NCBI RefSeq assembly: GCF_900142715.1
Contig: NZ_FRBX01000004.1
Span: 62,001 to 126,000, forward strand
DNA length: 64,000 nucleotides
Source of the DNA: Flavobacterium pectinovorum
GTDB taxonomy: Bacteria; Bacteroidota; Bacteroidia; Flavobacteriales; Flavobacteriaceae
Direction: 5' to 3'
Below are positions 27,473-34,904 of this stretch, one piece after another (positions within the stretch are counted from its first letter, which is position 1; the number at the start of each line of letters is the position of its first letter). Both the position numbers and the translations under genes were made by a program. A model generated the notes under the pieces. It had not been told where the DNA came from, ran no database searches, and was given only the letters and a program-made list of their open reading frames with translations.

Positions 27473-28183
27473 CTAGTTTTTAGAAGTTACCAAAACATCG
27501 ACATTTCTATTGTTTATTTTTTCAGAAAGAATAATTCCGTCTTTCATTAAAATCGTTTTTTGAGAGAATGAAGCATCGTAATCTGAGTGCGTCACCATTA
27601 AAATCGTGGCGCCGCCAGCATGAAGATCAGTCAATAATTCCATTACTTCATTTCCGTTTTTACTGTCCAGATTCCCCGTTGGTTCATCGGCAAGAATAAT
27701 TTTCGGATCGTTAATTAAAGCTCTTGCAACCGCCACACGTTGTTGCTGACCGCCGGAAAGTTGTTGCGGATAATGTTTTAGTCGATGCGAAATACCTAAT
27801 ATATTGGCGATATTCTGTACTTTTTTCTTTCTTTCAGAAGCCGGGACGTCATTGTAAATAAGAGGCAATTCGATATTATCAAAAACAGACAATTCATCAA
27901 TTAAATTAAAATTCTGAAAAATAAATCCAATGTTTTCTTTTCTGGCTTTAGACTTTAATGTTTCTTTTAAGCCAATCATTTCCTGACCTAACAATTGATA
28001 ACTTCCTCCCGAAGCGCTGTCCAACAATCCGATAATATTTAATAAAGTTGATTTTCCGCTTCCGGATGGTCCCATAATTGAGACAAAATCGCCTTCGTTT
28101 ATGGTTAATGAAATTTCGCTTAATGCATTTGTTTCTACTTCTTCGGTTCTGAAAATTTTTGAAAGTTTGTTAATCTTGATCAT
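27473..28183 (-). CDS. ABC transporter ATP-binding protein (LolD/MacB type)
   Basis: 236 residues. All ATPase motifs are visible: Walker A GPSGSGKST (~38-46), Q-loop FQNFNLIDEL, signature LSGGQQQRVAVARAL (~140-154), Walker B IILADEPTGNLDS and the H-loop VTHS. The short insertion and signature match the LolD/MacB/FtsE class, which energises FtsX-type permeases in extracting or expelling periplasmic substrates rather than transporting across the inner membrane. First gene of a four-gene minus-strand operon. The upstream 477 bp hold a 140-bp inverted repeat and a candidate -24/-12 promoter facing this gene, fitting control by the divergent sigma-54-type regulator. Confidence 0.93.
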   Translation of the reverse strand: MIKINKLSKIFRTEEVETNALSEISLTINEGDFVSIMGPSGSGKSTLLNIIGLLDSASGGSYQLLGQEMIGLKETLKSKARKENIGFIFQNFNLIDELSVFDNIELPLIYNDVPASERKKKVQNIANILGISHRLKHYPQQLSGGQQQRVAVARALINDPKIILADEPTGNLDSKNGNEVMELLTDLHAGGATILMVTHSDYDASFSQKTILMKDGIILSEKINNRNVDVLVTSKN

Positions 28184-28244
28184 AATTGTTGTTTTAGATT
28201 GATGATTTTAATGATTTTTTTACCCGCCGGGTTTAATTTGTTTT

Positions 28245-28384
28245 AAACACATAGAAACATAGATTTTGCATGCTCAAAAAAGGCATTTCACTTGTTTAAA
28301 TTCACATAGCCATAACTATGGGTTAGAAACAAGTTTCTTTTAATCTTCTTTTAGTCAAAGAAAAACCTATGTTTCTATGTGTTT
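28245..28384. repeat. 140-bp inverted-repeat element in the leader of the ABC operon
   Basis: Perfect 18-bp arms AAACACATAGAAACATAG (28245-28262) and CTATGTTTCTATGTGTTT (28367-28384), with nested smaller hairpins including ACTTGTTT/AAACAAGT. It lies in the 5' leader of the ATPase gene if transcription starts at the candidate site 28544-28560. Confidence 0.75.
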
Positions 28385-28543
28385 GATACTTTTTTATTAA
28401 TTACACCCAATGTATTTTTTATTGCCGAAGTAATAGAAACAGGCCCGAAATTAAGATAATTAACAATATAGTTGTTAGCTATCAAATTTTGTTACTTTTA
28501 CCAGCAATAATGGTTCACATATTTGATGATTTGTTAGTCTAAA

Positions 28544-28560
28544 TGTGATTTTCGTGCCAA
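28544..28560 (-). promoter_or_regulatory. Candidate sigma-54 (-24/-12) promoter facing the ABC operon
   Basis: On the minus strand the sequence is TTGGCACGAAAATCACA. The -24 half matches the consensus TGGCACG fully; the -12 half TCACA departs from TTGCA at two positions. It points to the ATPase gene ~360 bp away, and a sigma-54-type activator is encoded just to the right. Only suggestive because the -12 GC is not kept. Confidence 0.4.
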
Positions 28561-28620
28561 AAAATTAAAGATTGTAACTACCTTATTTTTACGTTTTTAT
28601 TTTTTATAAAAAACCAGAAG

Positions 28621-28636
28621 TGTCCATTAGTGGACA
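28621..28636. promoter_or_regulatory. Palindrome TGTCCA-TTAG-TGGACA, candidate response-regulator site
   Basis: Perfect 6-bp arms around TTAG, 24 bp before the response-regulator ATG at 28661, followed by a partial third copy (CGTCCAAAA). Its position between the divergent units suits a binding site for the regulator, either autoregulatory or as an upstream activating site for the ABC operon ~60-80 bp from the candidate -24/-12 site. Confidence 0.45.
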
Positions 28637-28660
28637 GCTTTCGTCCAAAACCGAACAAAA

Positions 28661-30016
28661 ATGAAAAAGACAAATGCCTCAATATTAATCATCGACGATC
28701 AGGAGGACATCCTTTTTGCGTCGAAAGTGTTTCTGAAAAAGTATTTTGAAAACATTTATACACTTAATAATCCCAAAAATGTTATCGAATTATTGTCTAA
28801 CAAAGCCATCGATGTCGTTTTGTTAGACATGAATTACAGAATAGGTTTTGAAGATGGAAGGGAAGGTTTGTATTTATTAAAAGAAATAAAAACGCTTTCG
28901 CCAAAAACTATTGTGATTTTAATGACCGCTTTTGGAAAAGTTGAAACGGCTGTCGAAGGTTTAAAATCGGGTGCTTTTGATTATATACTGAAACCCTGGG
29001 AAAACAAAAAACTACTCGAATCTGTAAAACAAGCCGTTGATAAATCCAGAAAAGAACAGAAAAAAGATAAGAATGTTGAAATACAGAATGACTTCTTTAT
29101 AGGAACTTCTGATAATATAAAAAAAGCGTATTCTCTGGGAGATAAAGTAGCAAAAACCGATGCTAATGTTTTAATTCTGGGAGAAAACGGAACCGGAAAA
29201 TTTGTTCTCGCGCATCATATTTATTCTCAATCGGAAAGGAAAAATAATCCATTTATTGCGGTTGATTTAGGATCTCTAAATTCTAATATTTTCGAAAGCG
29301 AATTATTCGGTTACGCAAAAGGCGCTTTTACAGATGCAAAAGTTGATACTCCCGGACGCTTTGAAATGGCGCAAAACGGAACTATTTTTCTGGATGAAAT
29401 AGGAAATGTTCCGCTGCATTTGCAATCTAAACTATTGCAGGTTATTCAAACCAAAACAGTAACAAGACTGGGAGAAACTAAACCCAGATCTTTGAATGTA
29501 CGCATTATTACGGCAACTAATTTGAATTTAAAACTGGAAGTTGCCGATAAAAACTTCAGGGAAGATTTATATTATCGTATTAATACGATGGAAATTATTC
29601 TGCCGCCGTTGCGAGAAAGAAACGCGGATAAAATTCCGTTGGCCGAATATCTTCTGGAAAAAATGATCGAAAAATACGACAGAGATGAAATTACATTCGA
29701 TAAAAAAGTATTGGAACAAATTGAAAAACACGCCTGGAATGGAAACATCCGCGAAATGGAAAATAAAATTGAACGCGCCGTTATTCTTTGTGAAAACAAC
29801 AAAATCACAGTTTCTGATTTAGATCTCGAAACCGTAACTCTTTACGATGAAAATCCGGATGATATTCAGCTTTCTTCTATAGAAAAAACGACAATCGAAA
29901 AAGCATTGTTGAAACACAATAGTAATATCAGCAAAACCGCCGATGAATTAGGATTGTCACGTGGTTCTTTGTATCGACGTTTAGAGAAATATAATATCAA
30001 AACAGATGAGTTGTAA
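28661..30016 (+). CDS. Sigma-54-type response regulator (receiver + AAA+ + Fis HTH)
   Basis: 451 residues. Receiver domain ~5-125 with the phospho-acceptor in VVLLDMNYR (Asp ~56) and KPWE lysine. AAA+ domain ~145-370: Walker A GENGTGKF, the sigma-54 contact loop reads GAFTDA instead of the canonical GAFTGA, Walker B GTIFLDEIGN, and arginine-finger region REDLYYRIN. The C-terminal Fis-type HTH (SKTADELGLSRGSLYRRLEKY) binds DNA. Such proteins drive open-complex formation by RpoN holoenzyme after phosphorylation. It is transcribed divergently from the ABC operon and followed by its histidine kinase after 155 bp, so the ABC genes are the obvious targets. Confidence 0.93.
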   Translation: MKKTNASILIIDDQEDILFASKVFLKKYFENIYTLNNPKNVIELLSNKAIDVVLLDMNYRIGFEDGREGLYLLKEIKTLSPKTIVILMTAFGKVETAVEGLKSGAFDYILKPWENKKLLESVKQAVDKSRKEQKKDKNVEIQNDFFIGTSDNIKKAYSLGDKVAKTDANVLILGENGTGKFVLAHHIYSQSERKNNPFIAVDLGSLNSNIFESELFGYAKGAFTDAKVDTPGRFEMAQNGTIFLDEIGNVPLHLQSKLLQVIQTKTVTRLGETKPRSLNVRIITATNLNLKLEVADKNFREDLYYRINTMEIILPPLRERNADKIPLAEYLLEKMIEKYDRDEITFDKKVLEQIEKHAWNGNIREMENKIERAVILCENNKITVSDLDLETVTLYDENPDDIQLSSIEKTTIEKALLKHNSNISKTADELGLSRGSLYRRLEKYNIKTDEL

Positions 30017-30171
30017 TTTAAAAATAAATCACATAAGTATAAAAACAAACACGAATAGACACTAATTTTAGTTTGTGAAATTTGTGTTTAAAATTGATTT
30101 ATAATATTTGTGTCCAGATGGTAGCATAGTTATGAGAAAAATTACAGTTCAGGATTTTTAATTTTAAAAAT

Positions 30172-31503
30172 ATGTTTAAAACATTTCAAACCTATAAACT
30201 TTTGTTTATACGATTAATTCTAATTATTGCAGCGATAGAAATTTCGATTTACTTTTTTAAAATCGATTTGATTTTTACGGGCGTATTTGGTCTTTTTATT
30301 GTTTTTTTACTCATTCGCGAAATGTATTTTTATGTTCGGAATTTTGTTTTGCTTTACGATAAAACCATCTCTTCGATCTTGCAAAATGATTTTACATCTG
30401 ATTTTACCAAGCATAAATTCAATAGAAGTTATGATGATTTATTTCATTTATACGACACATTAAAAAACAAGCAAAACGAACAGGTTTCAAAAGATATAAT
30501 TTACCGTTCGATTCTAAATAATATCGAAACGGGAATCATCATTTTGCAAAAACAAGACTCAGATTGGAATGTTTTTTTAATGAATGAATATTTCTCCAAA
30601 CAGTTTAATGTTCCAAAAGTTTCAAAGTGGAAATACCTCAAAAATCAATTGCCTTCGTTATGTGAAATTATTGAAGAAGATAATTTTCAGGAAATAAAAA
30701 CATCTATAGAAATCAGTATTAACGAACAGAATAAACAAACGTTTGTTTTACAAGCTTCGAGAACAGAAATTTTCGAGAAAGATTATTTTATTGTTTTGCT
30801 AGATTCGATTCAGAATGTGGTCGAGAAAAAAGAGAAAGATGCCTGGGTAAATTTGATGAAAGTGATTTCGCATGAACTTTTAAATTCGATAACGCCAATT
30901 CGTTCTATTTGCCAGAATCTGCAGGATTTAGTCGAACAGGATTCTTTGTCTGCAGAAGATTTGGAAGATATTAAAAACAGCGTTGAAACGATGTTAAGAA
31001 GAAGTGACCATTTGCAAAAATTTGTAGAAGGGTATCGAAAACTCGCCATGCTGCCTTCGCCTAAAAAAGAAGAAATAGAATTACAAGACTTGATAGATAA
31101 TTGTTTACAAATCATGAATCCGTTATTTAAGGAAAATCAGATTGAAGTTTTAAGTAACATAGCGTTTAAACGTTGGATAAATGTCGATTCACAGCAAGTA
31201 GAACAAGTTTTGATCAATTTGCTGACCAATTGTATTTACGCTGTAAAAAATGCCGAATTAAAACAGATTATCATTTCGGCGGAAGCCAAAGAAAACAGAA
31301 TTTTTATTAAAATTTCAGATAGTGGAACCGGAATCGAAAAGGAAATCGAAAACAAAATTTTCCTTCCGTTTTTTACCACCAGAAATGAAGGAGCCGGAAT
31401 TGGTTTGACTTTATCAAAAAATATTATCGAAGCACACGGCGGTTATATTTCGTTTAAAACGGAAGAGGGGAGAACTGTTTTTGAGATTTGTTTGGTTGAA
31501 TAA
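30172..31503 (+). CDS. Sensor histidine kinase, partner of the sigma-54-type regulator
   Basis: 443 residues. Two N-terminal membrane helices (~10-28 and ~33-55) with hardly any periplasmic loop suggest sensing within or near the membrane. A PAS-like region (~110-215) is followed by the dimerisation domain with the H-box VISHELLNSITPIRS (His ~234) and a HATPase_c domain showing the N box LTNCIYAVKN, the G1 box ISDSGTGIEKEI and the G2 box GAGIGLTLSKNII. The arrangement resembles NtrY-like kinases. The preceding gene encodes the cognate response regulator. The short membrane anchor is typical of kinases that respond to envelope stress, as expected for control of MacB-type permeases; the signal is unknown. 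Confidence 0.9.
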   Translation: MFKTFQTYKLLFIRLILIIAAIEISIYFFKIDLIFTGVFGLFIVFLLIREMYFYVRNFVLLYDKTISSILQNDFTSDFTKHKFNRSYDDLFHLYDTLKNKQNEQVSKDIIYRSILNNIETGIIILQKQDSDWNVFLMNEYFSKQFNVPKVSKWKYLKNQLPSLCEIIEEDNFQEIKTSIEISINEQNKQTFVLQASRTEIFEKDYFIVLLDSIQNVVEKKEKDAWVNLMKVISHELLNSITPIRSICQNLQDLVEQDSLSAEDLEDIKNSVETMLRRSDHLQKFVEGYRKLAMLPSPKKEEIELQDLIDNCLQIMNPLFKENQIEVLSNIAFKRWINVDSQQVEQVLINLLTNCIYAVKNAELKQIIISAEAKENRIFIKISDSGTGIEKEIENKIFLPFFTTRNEGAGIGLTLSKNIIEAHGGYISFKTEEGRTVFEICLVE

Positions 31504-31584
31504 GTATTTTAATTTGAATTAATTGTAATATTTTTTTTATTATATTAGCTTGATTAAAAGCTATTTATGATAAACAAATAACCA

Positions 31585-31836
31585 ATGGATAAAAAACCAC
31601 TATCAGATTTAACAGACCAGGAATTATTACAAGAGGCAAAAAAAAGAAAATCAGCTTCAATTACTAACGCTTTTCTAATTGGTTTTTTGATTGGAGTTGT
31701 ATTTTATAGTGTTGTAAAAAATACATGGGGATTTCTTACGCTGATTCCTTTGTTTCTTGCTTATAAATTGATTAACAATTCAAAATACGAGAAAGAAGAA
31801 TTAGAAAATCTTTTGAAGGAGCGAGGTTTGAAATAA
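31585..31836 (+). CDS. Small membrane protein, hypothetical
   Basis: 83 residues. A charged amphipathic start (LSDLTDQELLQEAKKRK) precedes two hydrophobic segments (~28-44 and ~48-63) and a charged tail (YEKEELENLLKERGLK). This arrangement is common in small Bacteroidota membrane proteins of unknown role. It begins 81 bp after the histidine kinase in the same direction, so it could be read from the same transcript. No catalytic motif is present. Confidence 0.6.
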   Translation: MDKKPLSDLTDQELLQEAKKRKSASITNAFLIGFLIGVVFYSVVKNTWGFLTLIPLFLAYKLINNSKYEKEELENLLKERGLK

Positions 31837-31855
31837 ATAATAGATCTTGTTGTCC

Positions 31856-32440
31856 TCACGAGTTAATTTCAGAAGTACTTAGAAAACGATAATATTCTTT
31901 AATTTTAGTTTTTAATCTTTCAGCCAAATATTGGTTTCCGTCTTTTAATTCATCGAGTATGATTTCAGCTTCTTCTATGTATTTTAACTTTTTTTCGTCT
32001 TCCCAATAATATGGAGGTTGATACAAATTTGAAATTCGATCGGCCATTTTAACCGCCCAAATTTCTACAGGTTGCTCTTTAATTCTTTTTAAACTGTCAA
32101 GCATTTTTTCAATTTGCCCCTCGATTTTATCATTTTTTGTAAGAGCAAGAACTCCACTGGCAACTTCATGACCAAAAAGTTCATTTATTTTTTCATAGGT
32201 CGCTGCAGTGTCTTCAATTGTATCGTGTAGAATTGCGCATTTGATAGCTAAACCAGAATTCATATTTTCTGTTGATTGAATAGCATTTAGAATTTCAAAG
32301 ACAACACTTCCAATATGATTTATATATTCAACTTGTTCTCCATCCTTGAGGCCACCATATTTTTGTCCATTATGTAATTTCGAAGCTAGCTGCCAAATTT
32401 CCTGGATTTCATCTATTGACCAATATTTTTGTTTTTCCAT
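31856..32440 (-). CDS. HD-domain hydrolase, (p)ppGpp hydrolase (SpoT/MESH1)-like
   Basis: 194 residues. The HD layout of RelA/SpoT hydrolase domains is visible: AxKLHNGQKYGGLKDGEQVEYINHIGSV near residues 18-46, the metal-binding pair in CAILHDTIEDT (~90), then FGHEVASGVLALTK and the late aspartate in VKMADRISNL (~132). This is the pattern of stand-alone small alarmone hydrolases or related nucleotidases; no synthetase, TGS or ACT domain follows. Longer than a minimal MESH1 by a helical tail. It converges with the small membrane-protein gene 19 bp away. Alarmone hydrolysis is inferred from the motif set; another phosphorylated nucleotide substrate is possible. Confidence 0.8.
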   Translation of the reverse strand: MEKQKYWSIDEIQEIWQLASKLHNGQKYGGLKDGEQVEYINHIGSVVFEILNAIQSTENMNSGLAIKCAILHDTIEDTAATYEKINELFGHEVASGVLALTKNDKIEGQIEKMLDSLKRIKEQPVEIWAVKMADRISNLYQPPYYWEDEKKLKYIEEAEIILDELKDGNQYLAERLKTKIKEYYRFLSTSEINS

Positions 32441-32562
32441 ATGTATAATAAATTAAGGCTTTTATGTTTATGGTAAAATACAAAAATATTTGGAATTATT
32501 ATTAAGTAATGGAGTAGTTTTCGAAATATGTATTCTTTAATAAGTTGTTTTTCCGGTTGATT

Positions 32563-32781
32563 CTATACAATAGGAACTCCTATCCAATGAAATATAAAAA
32601 TTAGTGCGATAGTTATTCCAATACTGCACAAAGTTAGAAGACGCCAATAAGTAGATCTTCCATACCCAAATCGCCAAATTCTTTCGCCAGTTTCTTCCCG
32701 GTTTGATTTTAAAGTTAATTTCGCAAGTATAAATGTTGAAATGATAAAGATCAAAATTGTAATTAACCAAAATTTAATCAT
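32563..32781 (-). CDS. Small membrane protein, hypothetical
   Basis: 72 residues with two hydrophobic segments (~3-22 and ~48-67) separated by a basic, aromatic loop (SNREETGERIWRFGYGRSTYWR). An overlapping frame on the same strand (32537-32770) gives a less plausible composition, so this frame is preferred. It stands alone upstream of the HD-domain gene in the same direction, 122 bp apart. No family recognised. Confidence 0.5.
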   Translation of the reverse strand: MIKFWLITILIFIISTFILAKLTLKSNREETGERIWRFGYGRSTYWRLLTLCSIGITIALIFIFHWIGVPIV

Positions 32782-33168
32782 GATTTTATGTTTTTGAAAT
32801 GTTGTTTAAATTTACTCAATTTTTGTCAAAATCGCTGGTTATGAGTGTTTTTTATTTTATAAGATTATCAACCGCATAGCAATCTGTATTGATGCGGAAC
32901 TAAAAAAAATATAAGCAAAAAACCTTAATTTTCTTAAGGACTTTTCTGGTGGTTCTTACGGAACTATTTATGAAATCATTTCATGCAGGATTTGAAGAAA
33001 CTTTCTAATAGAAATGTTAATTTTTTTTATATAGTATTTAAAAAATTAATAAAACGTTGTACAAATAGTCTTATATTCGCTTTTAAATAAAAATTCAGTT
33101 TATGAATAAAATAAGTCCTAATTAGCCTTTATTGAGGCTATTTATAATGATAAAACCAAACTAAAAAA
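32782..33168. other. Gene-free AT-rich stretch
   Basis: 387 bp without an open frame worth calling. It contains two small hairpins (CCTTAA...TTAAGG at 32923-32939 and AGCCT...AGGCT at 33124-33139) but no clear promoter consensus or repeat family member. Confidence 0.6.
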
Positions 33169-33987
33169 ATGACTTTCATTAAAACAATTTCTACATTTTT
33201 AATTACACTTTTATTAGCAACCACAGCTTTTGGACAAGGATCTAAACATAAAACCAAAATTTTATTAATCGGGACAATTCACTTCGAAACGCCTCATTTA
33301 GATGCACATGAATTAAAAACAGACGATTTTTTAGCTCCCAAAAGACAACAAGAACTGGAAGAATTGACTGGAATTTTAAAACAAACAAATGCTGATAAAG
33401 TGATGATAGAAAAGCCACTTAAGGAGCAAAAGCAAATTGATAGTTTGTATAAGGCGTATTTACAAAATAAGTATAAGTTAACCGTTTCTGAGCGAGAGCA
33501 AATTGGTTTTAGATTAGCTAAAAAATTAAATTTAAAAGAGATAAATTGTGTAGATATTTTTTATGGAATGAAACATGACAGTTTACTTTCTGTAACTGCT
33601 AAAGAAAAAAATCAGTTGTATTTATTAAAAGAATTAGGTACTAATGCAAATAACTTAAAACTTGAATTCGATAATATAGTAAAACGAAATTCAATAACCG
33701 AAGTACTAAAATATATAAACAAAAAAGAACTTTTGCAGAAAAATTTATCATTGTACTTAAAATATATTGCAAAAGTTGGAGCAGGAGAAAATTATATTGG
33801 TGCAGAAGCAGTGTCTGATTGGTACTTGAGGAATTTAGCAATTTATTCTAATGTAATAACTCAAATAAATGCAAATGACAAATACGTTATACTAATATTT
33901 GGACAAGGCCATATTCCGATTTTAAAACACCTGTTACAAAATAATGACGACTTTGAAGTTATTGAAGTAAATAGCGTACTAAAATAA
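33169..33987 (+). CDS. DUF5694 (TraB/TIKI-like) exported protein
   Basis: 272 residues with a signal peptide ending TTAFGQG. The mature part begins KTKILLIGTIHFETPHLD, carries KVMIEKPLKEQK, and ends with VILIFGQGHIPILKHLL. The GTIHF start and the late GQGH motif are the paired histidine motifs of the TraB/PrgY/TIKI superfamily, in which they build a metal-dependent peptidase-like site; DUF5694 is the Bacteroidota branch. Substrate unknown; a periplasmic hydrolase role is inferred. It is followed after 41 bp by another small gene in the same direction. The codons are AT-rich like those of its neighbours in this accessory stretch. Confidence 0.78.
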   Translation: MTFIKTISTFLITLLLATTAFGQGSKHKTKILLIGTIHFETPHLDAHELKTDDFLAPKRQQELEELTGILKQTNADKVMIEKPLKEQKQIDSLYKAYLQNKYKLTVSEREQIGFRLAKKLNLKEINCVDIFYGMKHDSLLSVTAKEKNQLYLLKELGTNANNLKLEFDNIVKRNSITEVLKYINKKELLQKNLSLYLKYIAKVGAGENYIGAEAVSDWYLRNLAIYSNVITQINANDKYVILIFGQGHIPILKHLLQNNDDFEVIEVNSVLK

Positions 33988-34028
33988 ACTGCCACGAATA
34001 GATAGATTTAAAATTACAAAACCAAAAT

Positions 34029-34736
34029 ATGCAAGAAGAAATAACCAAACATTCAGAAAAAATTTATAAAACTGTGAAAAATTCAGAACACACATTGGGA
34101 GAGAAAGTAAAAGAAATCATTATAGAAATATGCATAATCGTTTTTGCAGTAACACTTTCAATAGGGTTGCACAGCTGGAGTGAACACAGGCATCAACAAG
34201 AAGAGGTATCTGTGTTTCTAGTTAATTTAAAGAATGATTTAAAGATTGACATACAAAACATCGACAATGAAAAGGAAGCCTACCAAAAGTCAAACATAGC
34301 CTATGAAAAAATTTTAGCATTAACGCCTCTTCAACTTGACAGTATTTACAAGTCTAAAAATAAGGTTAATTTTCCAATTCATTCACATGGTCATACAATG
34401 AATATTGGTAATTATGAAGGTTTTAAATCAAGTGGTAAAATTGGCTACATTGAAGACGAAAAATTAAAACAGAAAATGTTAACTTATTACCAAATATTTG
34501 TACCGGCACAAGACGAAGTTGATAAAATGTACAATGATTTTCTGTTTAAGTGTTTTGATAAAATGATAGAAAATGCAGATAAACCAGAAGAAAAATTATA
34601 TTCTGACCCAAAATTTAAAAAGACAATCGAATTTCTTGTCAAACTAGGTAAGAATAACATAAGGGTTTATAATGAAAACACAAAACCACTAGCAGTTGAA
34701 CTTATTAAAGATATTGAAAAAGAGTTGAATAAATAA
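34029..34736 (+). CDS. Membrane-anchored DUF6090-like protein
   Basis: 235 residues with one membrane helix at ~31-48 (IIIEICIIVFAVTLSIGLHSW), followed by a predominantly helical soluble region of ~180 residues, rich in lysine and glutamate (EVSVFLVNLKNDLKIDIQNID, GFKSSGKIGYIEDEKLKQKM). The helix followed directly by W-x-E and a long helical domain recalls DUF6090 proteins of Flavobacteriia, whose function is unknown. It lies 41 bp after the DUF5694 gene. The next element downstream is a 25-bp-stem hairpin that would end this transcript. Confidence 0.6.
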   Translation: MQEEITKHSEKIYKTVKNSEHTLGEKVKEIIIEICIIVFAVTLSIGLHSWSEHRHQQEEVSVFLVNLKNDLKIDIQNIDNEKEAYQKSNIAYEKILALTPLQLDSIYKSKNKVNFPIHSHGHTMNIGNYEGFKSSGKIGYIEDEKLKQKMLTYYQIFVPAQDEVDKMYNDFLFKCFDKMIENADKPEEKLYSDPKFKKTIEFLVKLGKNNIRVYNENTKPLAVELIKDIEKELNK

Positions 34737-34741
34737 AAACG

Positions 34742-34796
34742 GCACACACCGTCCGTGGTTTTGCCTGCTGGCGCGAGCGTACCCCCTCATGAACAT
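34742..34796 (+). repeat. GCCTGCTGGCGCGAGCG repeat, copy 1
   Basis: TTGCCTGCTGGCGCGAGCGT...CTCATGAAC is closely matched by TCGCCTGCTGGTGTGAGTGTTTCGCTCGTGAAC at 36900-36935. Both copies sit just before an ACTCCTTAA terminator hairpin. Function unknown. Confidence 0.55.
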
Positions 34797-34804
34797 AAAG
34801 AGAA

Positions 34805-34858
34805 TTTACAAGAACAAAAAACTCCTTAAGAAATTAAGGAGTTTTTTGTTCTTGTAAA
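34805..34858. terminator. Perfect 25-bp stem hairpin with GAAA loop, bidirectional terminator
   Basis: Arms 34805-34829 and 34834-34858 are exact complements with the loop GAAA; the centre is ACTCCTTAA/TTAAGGAGT with A- and T-runs on either side. It lies between convergent genes (34736 plus, 34905 minus) and can terminate both. Relatives at 36959-36994 and 37761-37786 have much shorter arms. Confidence 0.88.
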
Positions 34859-34904
34859 TAAAACTTACTGAAATAAAGAAGACTTAAAAATAACTTTCGA
34901 AATT

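Noticed and set aside
32537..32770. 77-codon frame overlapping the small membrane protein at 32563-32781
   Set aside because: Less plausible composition, lacks the two clean membrane segments of the other frame.
33057..33079. TTG ... TATATTCG as promoter of the DUF5694 gene
   Set aside because: The spacer is only 12 bp, too short for the TTG/TAnnTTTG pattern, and the -7 box has a mismatch.
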